Assembly: GCF_000620105.1 (NCBI RefSeq)
Contig: NZ_JHVK01000012.1
Location: 1 to 64,000 of the forward strand
Origin: Microvirgula aerodenitrificans DSM 15089
GTDB taxonomy: Bacteria > Pseudomonadota > Gammaproteobacteria > Burkholderiales > Aquaspirillaceae
Length of the DNA: 64,000 nt
Direction: 5' to 3'
In this document: in pieces, positions 17,101 to 27,600 of the stretch
Layout of the letters: the number at the start of each line of letters is the position of its first letter
Numbering within the stretch: the first letter of the stretch is position 1
Notes under the pieces: generated by a model
What the model saw: the letters and a program-made list of their open reading frames with translations, nothing else
What the model was told of the DNA's origin: nothing
Database searches by the model: none
Program-made: the position numbers and the translations under genes

Positions 17101-18731
17101 CGCCGCACCACCCGGCCGTTGAGGTCGAATTCGGCATGGGCGACCTCGGCCGGGTCCGAGAACGAGTGGTACGGCGCCGGGCTCGGCTCGGTCCATTCCA
17201 GCGTATCGGCACCCTCCCACGGCCGAGCCGGTGCCGGCGGCCCGTACCGGATTGTCCACAGCACGTTGTACAGGAAGATCAGCTGGCCGAAGCCGAACAG
17301 GAAAGCACCGATGCTGGCGACCTCGTTGAAGCCGGAAAACTGCAGGGCGTAGTCGGGAATCCGCCGTGGCATGCCGGCCAGGCCAAGGAAGTGCATCGGG
17401 AAGAAGGTGACGTTGAACCAGACCAGCGACCACCAGAAGTGGAAGCGGCCCATGCGCTCGTTGTACATCCGCCCGCTCCACTTCGGCAGCCAGTAGTAGG
17501 TGGCCGAGAACAGGCTGAACAGCGCGCCGGCGACCAGTACGTAATGAAAGTGGGCGACCACGTAGTAGGTATCCTGCAGTTGCACGTCGACCGCCGCCAC
17601 CGACAGCACCACGCCGGACAGCCCGCCCATGGTGAACAGGCAGACGAAGCCGATGGCGAACAGCATCGGCGTCTCGAAGCTCATCGCGCCCTGCCACATG
17701 GTGGCGACCCAGTTGAATACCTTCACCCCGGTCGGCACCGCGATCAGCATGGTCGAGTACATGAAGAACAGTTGCGCGGTCGCCGGCATGCCGGTAGTGA
17801 ACATGTGGTGCGCCCAGACCATGAACGACAGGATGGCAATGCTGGATGTTGCGTACACCATCGAGTGATAGCCGAACAGCGGCTTGCGGCTGAAGGCCGG
17901 AATCACCTGGCTGACGACGCCGAAGGCCGGCAGCGCCATGATGTAGACCTCAGGATGGCCGAAGAACCAGAAAATGTGCTGGTACAGCACCGGATCGCCG
18001 CCGCCGGCGGCATTGAAGAAGTGGGTACCGAAATGGCGGTCGGTCAGCACCATGGTCACCGCGCCGGCCAGCACCGGCATCACCGCGATCAGCAGGTAGG
18101 CGGTGATCAGCGAGGTCCAGACGAACATCGGCATTTTCATCAGCGTCATGCCCGGCGCGCGCATGTTCAGGATGGTGGTGATGATGTTGATCGAGCCCAT
18201 GATCGAGCTGATGCCCATGATGTGGATGGCGAAGATGGTCATGTCCATGCCGACGCCCATCTGCGTCGACAGCGGCGCGTACAGCGTCCAGCCCGCTGCC
18301 GCGGCGCCACCCGGCACGGCGAATGACAGCATCAGCAGCAGGGCGGCCGGCGGCAGCAGCCAGAAGCTCCAGTTGTTCATCCGCGCGAAGGCCATGTCCG
18401 GGGCGCCGATCAGCAGCGGGATCATCCAGTTCATCAGCCCGGTAAAGGCCGGCATGATGGCGCCGAACACCATGATCAGCCCGTGCAGCGTGGTGAACTG
18501 GTTGAACAGCTCCGGTTGCCAGAACTGCAGGCCGGGCCGGAACAGTTCGGCGCGGATCGCCAGCGCCAGCACCCCGCCGGACAGGAACATGATGAAGGCG
18601 AAGGTCAGGTACAGCGTGCCGATGTCCTTGTGATTGGTCGCGTACAGCCAGCGCCGCCAGCCCTGCGGATGACCGTGATGGGGGGCGGCGTGCTCATCGT
18701 GGGCCAGGCCCGGTTCGACAACCGTCGTCAT
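17097..18731 (-). CDS. ctaD: Cytochrome c oxidase subunit I
   Basis: This 544-residue heme-copper oxidase subunit has twelve expected helices. The heme a ligand lies in TTLHGLIMVFG, the CuB histidine and cross-linked tyrosine in WFFGHPEVYIMALP, the paired CuB histidines in MVWAHHMFT, and the heme a/a3 histidines in VAHFHYVLVAG. This is the A-type, proton-pumping enzyme that reduces oxygen to water. The N-terminal tail is His-rich (EHAAPHHGHPQG). It lies 11 bp after ctaC. Confidence 0.98.
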   Translation of the reverse strand: MTTVVEPGLAHDEHAAPHHGHPQGWRRWLYATNHKDIGTLYLTFAFIMFLSGGVLALAIRAELFRPGLQFWQPELFNQFTTLHGLIMVFGAIMPAFTGLMNWMIPLLIGAPDMAFARMNNWSFWLLPPAALLLMLSFAVPGGAAAAGWTLYAPLSTQMGVGMDMTIFAIHIMGISSIMGSINIITTILNMRAPGMTLMKMPMFVWTSLITAYLLIAVMPVLAGAVTMVLTDRHFGTHFFNAAGGGDPVLYQHIFWFFGHPEVYIMALPAFGVVSQVIPAFSRKPLFGYHSMVYATSSIAILSFMVWAHHMFTTGMPATAQLFFMYSTMLIAVPTGVKVFNWVATMWQGAMSFETPMLFAIGFVCLFTMGGLSGVVLSVAAVDVQLQDTYYVVAHFHYVLVAGALFSLFSATYYWLPKWSGRMYNERMGRFHFWWSLVWFNVTFFPMHFLGLAGMPRRIPDYALQFSGFNEVASIGAFLFGFGQLIFLYNVLWTIRYGPPAPARPWEGADTLEWTEPSPAPYHSFSDPAEVAHAEFDLNGRVVRR

Positions 18732-18742
18732 GTGAAGCCTCC

Positions 18743-19861
18743 TCAGGCGGTCTTGCCGCCGCGCGCGGCGACGATGTCCTTCGGCTGCACCACGTCACCG
18801 GTGTGGTTGCCGAAGGCATTGCGTTCGAAGGTGATGACCGCGGCGAGATCGGTATCGCCGAGCTGCTTGCCCCAGGCCGCCATGGCCGGGTTCTTCCGGC
18901 TGCCGTTGAGCACGATATCGATATGGGCGGCCGGCGCGCCGGTGGCGATGGCCGAGCCGGCGATGGACGGGAAGTTGCCGGGGATGCCGTGCCCGTCGGC
19001 CTGGTGACAGACGACACAGTTGGCCTGGTAGACCTTCTCGCCACGCGCCTTCAGGTCGGCCAGCGTCCACACCTTGTCCGGGTCGTCACGCTGCGCGGCC
19101 GCCTGTTTCTTCTGCGCGTCCAGCCACACCTGGTAGTCGGCCGGGCTGCGCGCATCGACCACGATCGGCATGAAGCCATGCTCCTTGCCGCACAGCTCGG
19201 CGCACTGGCCGCGATAGACGCCGGGACGGTCGATCTTGAACCAGGCATCGCGGACAAACCCCGGGATCGCATCCTGCTTGACCCCGAGAGCCGGTACCCA
19301 CCACGAATGGATGACGTCATTGGCGGTGATGATCAGCCGGACCTTGCGTCCGACCGGCACCACCATCGGCTGGTCGACTTCGAGCAGGTATTCGGCGTTC
19401 CGGGGCACGTTGCGCTCGATCTGCGCGCGCGGCGTCGACAGGTTGCTGACGAAACTCAGCCCGTCATCGACATAGTCGTAACCCCATTTCCACTGGTAGC
19501 CGGTCACCTTGACCGTCATGTCGGCGCCGCTGGCGTCTTTCTGGGCAAGGATGGTGCGCGTGGCCGGCAGTGCCATGACGACCAGGATCACGAACGGGAT
19601 CACGGTCCAGATCACCTCGACCGTGGTGTTTTCGTGAAAGTGCCGCGCCTGATGACCGGCCGCCTTGCGGTGGCGGAAGATCGAATAGAACATCACGGCG
19701 AACACCACGACGAAGATCGTCACGCACACCAGCAGCAGCATGGTGTGCAGATCGAAAATGTCGCGGGCAATCCGGGTGACGGGTGCCTGGAGATTCAGCG
19801 CCCAGTCCGCGCGCGCCGTCGGCGCGACAACGGCACAGGCCGTTGCGACGGTACGAATCAT
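18743..19861 (-). CDS. ctaC: Cytochrome c oxidase subunit II fused to cytochrome c
   Basis: This 372-residue protein has a signal peptide (about 1-19), two transmembrane helices (about 39-62 and 82-103), a cupredoxin CuA domain and a C-terminal cytochrome c domain. CuA ligands are His186, Cys220, Cys224, His228 and Met231 (CAELCGKEHGFM). The heme c motif is CVVCH (Cys282, Cys285, His286) with likely axial Met327 (NPAM). This makes the enzyme a caa3-type oxidase. GGGGGGA upstream supports the start; in-frame extension to 20059 runs through the promoter region and is rejected. Confidence 0.96.
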   Translation of the reverse strand: MIRTVATACAVVAPTARADWALNLQAPVTRIARDIFDLHTMLLLVCVTIFVVVFAVMFYSIFRHRKAAGHQARHFHENTTVEVIWTVIPFVILVVMALPATRTILAQKDASGADMTVKVTGYQWKWGYDYVDDGLSFVSNLSTPRAQIERNVPRNAEYLLEVDQPMVVPVGRKVRLIITANDVIHSWWVPALGVKQDAIPGFVRDAWFKIDRPGVYRGQCAELCGKEHGFMPIVVDARSPADYQVWLDAQKKQAAAQRDDPDKVWTLADLKARGEKVYQANCVVCHQADGHGIPGNFPSIAGSAIATGAPAAHIDIVLNGSRKNPAMAAWGKQLGDTDLAAVITFERNAFGNHTGDVVQPKDIVAARGGKTA

Positions 19862-19920
19862 GGTTTCCCCCCGCAGAAATGGCGGACGGCGTCTTGTCAC
19901 TCGCTGCGCCGTATCACCTC

Positions 19921-19950
19921 GGTATATGTAGCAACGATGGCGATGGGCAA
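19921..19950 (-). promoter_or_regulatory. Candidate sigma-70 promoter of the cta operon
   Basis: On the minus strand, TTGCCC (19945-19950) and TATACC (19921-19926) are spaced by 18 bp and lie about 60 bp before the ctaC start. The intergenic region (19862-20061) is shared with divergent bioD. Each box matches four of six consensus bases. Confidence 0.4.
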
Positions 19951-20061
19951 GAAAGAAATTCCATTCGCAACAGTATGTTGCGATGCAGCGGGCGCAATAG
20001 CCCACCGTATCCGGGTGCGTCGCGCTACACTCGTCCGTCCGATCCTCACGGACATTCATCC

Positions 20062-20691
20062 ATGGCCCAGGGCTATTTCCTTACCGGTACCGACACCGAT
20101 GTCGGCAAGACCCATGTCGCCGTACAGCTGATCGAACGCTGGCGGCGCGACGGCCGGCGTGTGCTGGCGATGAAACCGGTGGCGTCCGGCTGCGAGCGTG
20201 CGGCCGACGGCACGCTGGTCAATGGCGATGTGGAGCGGCTGGTGGCGGCGACCGGCCAGCGCGACCGCGAGCTGATGAATCCCTATCGTTTCGAGCCGGC
20301 GATCTCGCCGCATTTCGCCGCCCGCGACGCCGGGGTCGAAATCAGCCTGGCGCGGCTGGTCGAGCATTACCAGTCGCTGGCCCGGCAGGCCGACATCGTG
20401 CTGGTGGAAGGGGCCGGCGGCTGGCTGGCGCCGCTGTCCGACCGGCTGGACATCGCCGACCTGGCGGTGGCACTGGATCTGCCGGTCATGCTGGTGGTCG
20501 GCATGCGCCTCGGCTGCATCAATCATGCGCGTCTCAGCGCGCAGGCCATTGTCGACCGTGGTCTGCCGCTGGCCGGCTGGATCGCCAACCGCATCGACCC
20601 CGACATGGCGCGCCATGAAGACAATCTGGCCACGCTGAAGGCGAAGATCGCCGCCCCGCTGTTGCTGGAAGTCCCGTACACCGGTCAGTGA
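20062..20691 (+). CDS. bioD: ATP-dependent dethiobiotin synthetase
   Basis: This 209-residue P-loop enzyme carboxylates 7,8-diaminopelargonate and closes the ureido ring, the penultimate biotin step. The Walker A loop is GTDTDVGKTHVA (Lys16, Thr17), AMKPVASG is the conserved substrate loop, and LVEGAGGWLAPL is the second family motif. Other bio genes are not adjacent. It is divergent from ctaC and is followed by the TIGR02117 gene almost without a gap. Confidence 0.95.
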   Translation: MAQGYFLTGTDTDVGKTHVAVQLIERWRRDGRRVLAMKPVASGCERAADGTLVNGDVERLVAATGQRDRELMNPYRFEPAISPHFAARDAGVEISLARLVEHYQSLARQADIVLVEGAGGWLAPLSDRLDIADLAVALDLPVMLVVGMRLGCINHARLSAQAIVDRGLPLAGWIANRIDPDMARHEDNLATLKAKIAAPLLLEVPYTGQ

Positions 20692-20696
20692 CGCCG

Positions 20697-21353
20697 ATGA
20701 GGCGAACGCTGCTGTCGGGCCTGCTGGCGCTGCCGCTCGGCTATGGCGCCGCCAGCGTGCTGCTCGGCGACTGGCTGTCGTCGCCCGGTCGCCCGCTGGC
20801 GAACGGCGCCACAGTACCGGTCTACGCCTGCAGCAATGGGGTGCATGTCGATCTGGTCCTGCCGGTGCGGGACGCCGGCGGCACCGGACCCGATCTGTCC
20901 CGGTGGTTCCCGCCGTCCCACTTCCGCGCGGATGTCCGCGCGCTGGGCTGGCTGGGCTTTGGCTGGGGCAGCCGGCGCTTCTATCTCGAAACCCGCGACT
21001 GGTCGGACCTGCGCCCCGGCATTGCCCTGTCGGCTGCGCTGGGGCTGGACCGCAGCCTGATGCATGTCGGCTACCGGTCCGATCCGGCCGGGCAGCGCGA
21101 CTGCCGCGCCGTGCCGCTGTCCCCGGCCGACTACCGTGCGCTGCAGCAGCGCATCCTCGCCCGCTTCGCCGCGCCGCTCACGCCGCTGGCCGGCATGGCC
21201 TATGGCGACCACGATGCGTTCTACCCGGCCAATGGCCGCTACAGCCTGCTGCAGACCTGCAATGTGTGGAGCGGCAGCCTGCTGCGCGACGCAGGAGTGA
21301 AGATGGGATGGTGGACGCCATTCGCCGGCAACGTACTCGGTCACCTGCGCTGA
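20697..21353 (+). CDS. TIGR02117 (DUF2459) family protein
   Basis: This 218-residue protein starts with MRRTLLSGLLALPLGYGAAS, a likely signal anchor. The rest matches TIGR02117: VYACSNGVHVDLVLPV, GWLGFGWGSRRFYLET, and the C-terminal LLQTCNVWSGSLLRDAGV with a conserved Cys/Asn/Trp patch. The function of the family is unknown; the Asn-Gly-Val-His and TCNxW elements suggest an NlpC/P60-like fold, but I cannot prove it. A GTG at 20688 overlapping the bioD stop could add three residues. Convergent with tal. Confidence 0.75.
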   Translation: MRRTLLSGLLALPLGYGAASVLLGDWLSSPGRPLANGATVPVYACSNGVHVDLVLPVRDAGGTGPDLSRWFPPSHFRADVRALGWLGFGWGSRRFYLETRDWSDLRPGIALSAALGLDRSLMHVGYRSDPAGQRDCRAVPLSPADYRALQQRILARFAAPLTPLAGMAYGDHDAFYPANGRYSLLQTCNVWSGSLLRDAGVKMGWWTPFAGNVLGHLR

Positions 21354-21369
21354 ACGGCGTCCTTGCCGC

Positions 21370-22431
21370 TCAGGCGGTCAGTTCCAGCAGGGCGCGGTAG
21401 GCGTTGTCGAACAGCGCCAGTCCCTGCTGCTGCAACGTGTCGCCGACCTGGTCGAGGTCGATGCCGGCAGCGACCAGCGCGGCCAGTTGCGCATCGACCG
21501 CATCCAGTCCGGCCGTCAGCGTCGGCGCGGCTTCGCCATGGTCGCGGAAAGCGGCCAGCGTGGCGTCCGGCACGGTATTCACCGTGTCCTTGCCGATCAG
21601 GCCTTCCACGTACATCACATCGGAGTAGGCCGGGTCCTTGGTGCCGGTGCTGGCCCACAGCAGGTATTGCGGGCAGGCGCCATGGGCGCGCAGCGGCGCG
21701 AACTCGCTGCCGTGAAACCGTTCCAGATAGCGCTGATAGGCGCTCTTCGCCAGCGCCAGCGCGCTCTTGCCGCGCAGGGCCTCCGGCAGTTGCGGATCGA
21801 GCAGGCTGTCGACGCGGGACAGGAAGAAGCTGGCGACCGCCTTGACGTGATGCAGCGGCAGGTCGTCGTCCATGCGCGCATTCAGGCCGGCGATATAGGC
21901 GTCCCACACCGCCTCGACCTGGCGCAGCGAGAACAGCAGCGTGATGTTGACGTTGATCCCTTCGCGGATCAGCGTGCGGAAGGCGGCGATGCCGGCCGGC
22001 GTCGCCGGGATCTTGATCATGGCGTTGGGACGCGCAATCGCACGCCACAGCCGGCGGGCGGCCGCCAGCGTGCCGGCCTCGTCATCGGCGAGCAGCGGCG
22101 ACACTTCCAGGCTCACATAGCCGTCTTCGCCATGGCTGCCGACATAGGCATCACGCAACTGGTCGCACGCCAGCTGGATGTCGGGGATGACCAGGGCTTC
22201 GTAACGCTCTTCGGCCGACAGTTTCGGCACCGCCTTCAGGCGGCCGAGATCGGTCTGGTAACGCGGATCGTGGCGAATGGCTTTTTCGAAGATGGCGGGG
22301 TTCGAGGTGACGCCGGCAATGCCGTCATCCCGGACCAGGCATTCCAGCGCGCCGGTCTGCAGCAGTTCGCGTGACAGGTTGTCGAGCCAGATGCGCTGGC
22401 CCAGCGGGCGTATGGCGGAGAGTCGCTTCAT
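21370..22431 (-). CDS. tal: Transaldolase
   Basis: This 353-residue (beta/alpha)8 barrel transfers dihydroxyacetone units between sugar phosphates in the pentose phosphate pathway. The Schiff-base lysine is Lys140 in AMIKIPATPAG. GVTSNPAIFEKAI near the start and LLWASTGTKDPAYSDV are family signatures. It belongs to the longer transaldolase type (about 350 residues). It has an 89-bp gap to phoR upstream and may be a separate unit. Confidence 0.95.
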   Translation of the reverse strand: MKRLSAIRPLGQRIWLDNLSRELLQTGALECLVRDDGIAGVTSNPAIFEKAIRHDPRYQTDLGRLKAVPKLSAEERYEALVIPDIQLACDQLRDAYVGSHGEDGYVSLEVSPLLADDEAGTLAAARRLWRAIARPNAMIKIPATPAGIAAFRTLIREGINVNITLLFSLRQVEAVWDAYIAGLNARMDDDLPLHHVKAVASFFLSRVDSLLDPQLPEALRGKSALALAKSAYQRYLERFHGSEFAPLRAHGACPQYLLWASTGTKDPAYSDVMYVEGLIGKDTVNTVPDATLAAFRDHGEAAPTLTAGLDAVDAQLAALVAAGIDLDQVGDTLQQQGLALFDNAYRALLELTA

Positions 22432-22520
22432 GAGGCTTGTCCGTTCTTGTTCTACAGGATTCAGACAAACATCCTAGCGCGACGGTTCCTTTGCCGCCAC
22501 GTCCGCGCGCAATCCGCGCG

Positions 22521-23831
22521 CTATGGCGTGACCGCGTCCGGTTCGGCGACCCGCTCGCGCGGGAACGACACGCTGAAAGTACTGCCTTTTTCCAGCTCGC
22601 TGCTGACTTCCAGCCGCGCATGGTGGCGCGCCAGCACATGCTTGACGATGGCCAGGCCAAGACCGGTGCCGCCCGAGTTGCGCGAACGTCCCCGGTCCAC
22701 CCGGTAGAAGCGTTCGGTCAGTCGCGGCAGGTGTTCGCGGGCGATGCCGATGCCGGAATCGGTCACGCTGAACACGGCGCGGTTGCCGTCGAACTGCCAG
22801 CGCAGGGTCACGGCGCCGCCGGCCGGCGTGTAGCGGATGGCATTGGACACCAGGTTGCCGAATGCGCTGTGCAGTTCGTTGACCGAGCCCCACAGCCAGC
22901 GGTCGCTCTGCTGCTCCAGCACCACCTCATGCCGGCCCTGCGACAGCCCCTGCGCCTCGACCAGCAGCACGCGCAGCAATTCATCCATGTCGACGCGGTC
23001 GGTCTGGGTGCCGCCGCCGTTCTCCAGCCGCGACAGCGTCAGCAGGTCCTCGACCAGGCTCTGCATGCGCCGCGCCTGCTCCATCATCAGCGGCAGGAAC
23101 TGGCGCAGCACTTCGGGGCTGGGCGACTCCATGTCGACCAGCGTCTCGACAAAGCCGCCAATCACCGTCAGCGGCGTGCGCAGCTCGTGCGACACATTGG
23201 CGACGAAATCACGGTGCACGGTCTGCACCCGTTCCAGCTGGGTGATGTCGCGCGACAAGATCAGCTTGCGGGTCGAGTCGAACGGCACCAGCTGCACCGA
23301 CAGCACCCGCTCGGTCGGCTGCGACTGGCGCAGGATCAGCGGCTGGCTGTAGTTCTGTTCGGTCAGGTAGCGATGAAAGCCGGGCTGACGCACCAGGTTG
23401 GCGATCTGGTTGCCGACGTCGCCCTTGCGGTCGAGGGCGAAGTGCTCGACCGCCATCGGGTTCAGCCATTCGATACGGTCGTGCTCGTCGAGCACCACCA
23501 CGCCGTCCGGCATGGCTTCGCCGGCATTGATGAAGCGTTCGAGCACATTCGACAGCTTCTTCTGGTTCATGCTCTGCTGGCGCGCCTGGCGGTACAGCGC
23601 GGAGAAGATCTGCTGCCAGCTTCCCAGCCCCTCGGGAATGCGCTCCGGACGCGGATGGCGCATCCACTGGATCAGCAGCGCAACGTGGTACAGATGGAAG
23701 ACCAGCCACGCCGCCAGACCGATCGCCAGCACGGCGAACAGCGCAGCGGCACCGGCGGTGAACCACGCAGCCAGTGCGAACAGGCACAGGACGCCGGCCC
23801 AGGCGGCACTGCGGGTCAGGAATGCCTTCAT
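22521..23831 (-). CDS. phoR: Phosphate regulon sensor histidine kinase PhoR
   Basis: This 436-residue kinase has two close N-terminal membrane helices (about 8-54) with almost no periplasmic loop, as in PhoR, then a PAS domain (about 95-195), a HisKA domain with His215 in [10 protein letters not shown], and a HATPase domain with [21 protein letters not shown] and the G2 box [13 protein letters not shown]. PhoR phosphorylates PhoB when phosphate is scarce, under control of the Pst transporter and PhoU (not in this window). Its start overlaps the phoB stop by 4 bp. Confidence 0.95.
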   Translation of the reverse strand: MKAFLTRSAAWAGVLCLFALAAWFTAGAAALFAVLAIGLAAWLVFHLYHVALLIQWMRHPRPERIPEGLGSWQQIFSALYRQARQQSMNQKKLSNVLERFINAGEAMPDGVVVLDEHDRIEWLNPMAVEHFALDRKGDVGNQIANLVRQPGFHRYLTEQNYSQPLILRQSQPTERVLSVQLVPFDSTRKLILSRDITQLERVQTVHRDFVANVSHELRTPLTVIGGFVETLVDMESPSPEVLRQFLPLMMEQARRMQSLVEDLLTLSRLENGGGTQTDRVDMDELLRVLLVEAQGLSQGRHEVVLEQQSDRWLWGSVNELHSAFGNLVSNAIRYTPAGGAVTLRWQFDGNRAVFSVTDSGIGIAREHLPRLTERFYRVDRGRSRNSGGTGLGLAIVKHVLARHHARLEVSSELEKGSTFSVSFPRERVAEPDAVTP

Positions 23832-24517
23832 GCCTGGGCCGAGAAGCGGTAGCCCGTGCCTCGCACGGTCTGCACCAGCGAATCATGGCCGCTGCCTTCC
23901 AGCGCGCTGCGCAGGCGGCGGATATGAACGTCGACGGTACGCTCCTCGACGAACACATGGTCGCCCCAGACCTGGTCGAGCAGCTGGGCACGGCTGTGCA
24001 CGCGTTCCGGGTGGGTCATGAAGAAGTGCAGCAGGCGGAACTCGGTCGGGCCGAGATCGAGCGGCTGGTCGCCGGCATAGACCCGGTGCGTGCCCGGATC
24101 GAGCTTGAGCCCGCGCACCTCGACTGCATCGTCGGTCATCTGCGGCGCGCGGCGACGCAGCACGGCCTTGATCCGTGCCTGCAGCTCGCGCGGCGAGAAC
24201 GGCTTGGTGATGTAATCGTCGGCGCCGGTTTCCAGCCCGGTGATCTTGTCCTGCTCGTCGGAGCGAGCGGTCAGCATGATGATCGGCACGGCGCGGGTCC
24301 GCTCGTCGGCGCGCAGTTTCTTCGCAAACTCGATCCCGCTCTGGCCTGGCAGCATCCAGTCGAGCAGCACCAGATCCGGCAGGGCGTTCTTGACCAGTGT
24401 CATTGCGGCTTCCGCGCTGGCGGCACGCAGCACGTGGTGCCCGGACTGGTTCAGATTGAAGGCGATCAGTTCCTGGATCGCCGGCTCGTCTTCGACAAGC
24501 AGAATGTTGGCGGGCAT
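23828..24517 (-). CDS. phoB: Phosphate regulon response regulator PhoB
   Basis: This 229-residue OmpR-type regulator has a receiver domain with phospho-acceptor Asp53 ([10 protein letters not shown]) and the conserved lysine in DYITKPFSP, then a winged-helix domain ending in [10 protein letters not shown]. The start [11 protein letters not shown] fits the family; a longer in-frame start at 24592 would lie in the promoter. A Pho box with a matching -10 lies 37-70 bp upstream, so phoBR is probably autoregulated. Confidence 0.96.
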   Translation of the reverse strand: MPANILLVEDEPAIQELIAFNLNQSGHHVLRAASAEAAMTLVKNALPDLVLLDWMLPGQSGIEFAKKLRADERTRAVPIIMLTARSDEQDKITGLETGADDYITKPFSPRELQARIKAVLRRRAPQMTDDAVEVRGLKLDPGTHRVYAGDQPLDLGPTEFRLLHFFMTHPERVHSRAQLLDQVWGDHVFVEERTVDVHIRRLRSALEGSGHDSLVQTVRGTGYRFSAQA

Positions 24518-24553
24518 GGGGGAAGTCGGGTCCTGGCTGCAAGAATTGTGGCA

Positions 24554-24587
24554 AGCATAGAAACGGCCTGTTACCGAAACATGACAA
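24554..24587 (-). promoter_or_regulatory. Pho box and -10 element upstream of phoB
   Basis: On the minus strand 24587-24570 reads TTGTCATGTTTCGGTAAC: two 7-bp half-sites, TTGTCAT and CGGTAAC, separated by 4 bp. They resemble the Pho box consensus CTGTCAT-N4-CTGTCAC. TATGCT (24559-24554) follows after exactly 10 bp. This spacing is typical of PhoB-activated promoters, where the Pho box replaces the -35. Confidence 0.72.
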
Positions 24588-24625
24588 GTCACCTACAAAA
24601 TGCAAATAGCGGAGAGCCGGGCCGC

Positions 24626-27600
24626 TCAGCCTGCCAGATCGGCCACCCTCGCCTCGGCCTGGTCGTCGCGCAACCGGGCAGCGAAATCTTCCGCCAGCAG
24701 CGGGCGGCTGAACCAGAAGCCCTGGATCAGGTCGACGCCGGCCGCCTGCAGGAAGGCGAACTGCCCTTCGGTCTCCACCCCTTCGGCCACCAGGCGCAGG
24801 TTCAGGTGCTTGCCCAGCGAAATCACGGCGCGCACGATGGCGGCGTCTGAATCGTCGTTCTCCAGGTCGCGCACGAAGCTCTGGTCGATTTTCAGCAGGT
24901 CGACCGGGAAGCGCTTCAGATAGCTGAGGCTGGAGTAGCCGGTGCCGAAGTCGTCGATCGACAGCTGTACCCCGAGCTGTTTGAGCTCGGACAGCGTGGC
25001 GATCACCTGCCGCACATCGTGCATGACGATGCTCTCGGTCACTTCCAGTTCCAGCCATTGCGGCGCCAGACCGGTCTCGACCAGCGCATCAGCCACCTGG
25101 GCGACGAAGTTCGGCTGCTGGAACTGCCGGCCGGACAGGTTGACCGCAACCGTGATCGGCTCCAGCCCCTGCCGCTGCCAGACAACGGCCTGCCGGCAGG
25201 CTTCGCGGATCGCCCAGTCGCCGATCTGCACGATCAGCCCGCTTTCCTCGGCGATCGGGATGAAACGTCCCGGCGAGATCATGCCGTATTCGGGATGCTG
25301 CCAGCGCATCAGCGCCTCGGCACCGACGATGCGGCCGCTGATGGCATCCACCTGCGGCTGGTAGTGCAAACACAGCTCGCCGCGCAGATGGGCCGTGCGC
25401 AGCTGCACTTCCAGCTCCAGCCGCTCGGCGGCGCGGTCGTTCATGTCGCTGCTGTAGAACTGGAAGGTATTGCGTCCGCGCCCCTTGGCCTGGTACATCG
25501 CCGCGTCGGCGTTGCGGATCAGGTGATCGGCCTCGATGCCGTCACGCGGATACAGGCTGATGCCGATCGACGGCGTGGTCGACAGTTCACGTTCGCCGAC
25601 CCGGAACGGCACCGACATCGCGGTGACGATGCACGAGGCCACCTCGCCGGCGCCCTGCTCGGTGGCACCGGGCAGGATGATCAGGAATTCGTCGCCGCCC
25701 AGGCGCGCCAGCGTATCGTCCGGGCCAATGAATTCGTCCAGCCGGCCGGCTACCGCCTTCAGCACTTCGTCGCCGACGGCATGGCCTAGCGAATCGTTGA
25801 TGTTCTTGAAGTTGTCCAGGTCGATGAACAGCACGCCGATCGGCCGCTCCTGGACTTCGGCCTCGTCGATCGCATGCGACAGGTGCTGGTACAGCGCATA
25901 GCGGTTGGCCAACCCGGTCAGCGCATCGAAGCGCGCGTAATACTCGATGCGCGCCTCGTTGAGTTTCTGCGCGGTCACGTCGTTGATGGTGCCGATCAGC
26001 CGCTGCGGCCGACCCAGCACATCAGGGTCGACAAACTGGCCGCGAGCCTGCACCCAGCGCGTTTCGCCGTTGCGCACATTGACCCGGTGCGTGCTTTCCA
26101 CCCGTTCCGGCGGCACCCGCTGCCAGCCGGTGAATTCGGCTTCGACCCGGGCGCGATCCTCTTCATGCAGATGGGCAAACCAGGCTTCGAGCGGCAGTTC
26201 CAAGTGGCTTGAGTGCAGGCCGAAGCGGCGCAGCACCGAGCCGGTCAGCACGATTTTGCCGCTGGACAGGTCCATTTCGTACAGCGCGGTATCGGACGCT
26301 TCCAGCGCCAGCCGCAACCGGGCCTCGCTGGCGGCCAGCGCGGCCTCGGTCCGGCGCCGCGCGCTGATGTCGCGCGCCTGCAGGCACATGACGGTCTCGC
26401 CGGTCTCGCGCACCAGCACGCTGCTGGTCACTTCCGCCGCGACTTCGGTGCCGTCCGCCAGCCGCAGCGTGCATTCGAACAGTTCGCTTTGCCGGTCCAG
26501 TCCGCGCAGGTACAGCGCACGCCAGCGATCCGGCTCCAGCTGCGGCATCAGGCTGCCGATGCGCCGTCCAATCAGGATCTCGTCGTTCCGTGCCAGGCAG
26601 CGGGTTGCCTCGCGATTGGCGTAACTGACCGTGCCGTCGGCAAACACCCACAGCACCAGCTCGGCGCTGTTGTCGACCGAGTTCTGTGTCAGTCGCAGTC
26701 GCCGTTCGCTGCGCTCCAGCCGCTTCAGCTGCGCGAGCAGTACCAGCAGCAGGGCAGTCAGGCCGGCCATGGTCAGGGCCAGCAGCAGGCCCTTGGACAG
26801 CATCTCCGCCCACCAGCCGGCCAGCGCCCGGGACTTGCTGCGGCTGACGCTGACCACCAGCGGCAGTTTCTCCAGTGGCGCAATGGCGACCAGCCGGGTG
26901 TCGCCGTCCAGCACCGATTCGAACAGCCCGCCCTCGCGGCGATCGCGGATCAGCCCCGAGACGATGCGGGCGCGCTGTGGCGATGTTGTCTGCGCCAGGC
27001 TCTGTTCCGGAAACGAAATCAGCCGGGTACCGTCCTGCTGCAGCAGATCGATCGCGGTATCGTCGTCAATGCCCAGCGTGCGGTAGAACGCCTGAAAAAA
27101 ACCGGGATCGATCCCCGCCATCACCACGCCATGCAGGCGACCGCCACTTTCGATCGGCGCCGCCATCGGCACGAACTGATGCTGGTTGATGCGGTTGGCG
27201 ACCGGCCGGCCGAACAGAAACGCCTGCGCCGGGTTGCGACGCAGCGACTCGAAGACTTCGCGCCCGCGAATGTCCAGCTGGTGCACCGGGTAGACCATCG
27301 AGGTGGCGACCACGTCGCCGTGACGATCGGCCACGGTCAGGAAATTGGATTGCGGATCGAGCATCAGCGCATCGCGCAGCACGTCGTGCAGCGCCGCCTC
27401 GTTGCGCTTTGCCAGCAGGGCCTGCACTTCCTCGGAACGGGTCAGGGACATCAGTTGCCCGGTCGAGGCGCGGAAGACTTGCGAGAAATGGGCAGCCAGC
27501 ACCCGGGACAGGGAACCAAGCTGGCTGCGTTCGGCTTCCAGCGCATTGCGGTAGCCGTGCCAGCCGGTAATCAGCAGCCCGGAAGTCACCAGCAGCACAA

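Noticed and set aside
20002-20031. Promoter for bioD with TACACT as -10
   Set aside because: TACACT is acceptable, but no -35-like hexamer occurs at 16-18 bp spacing.
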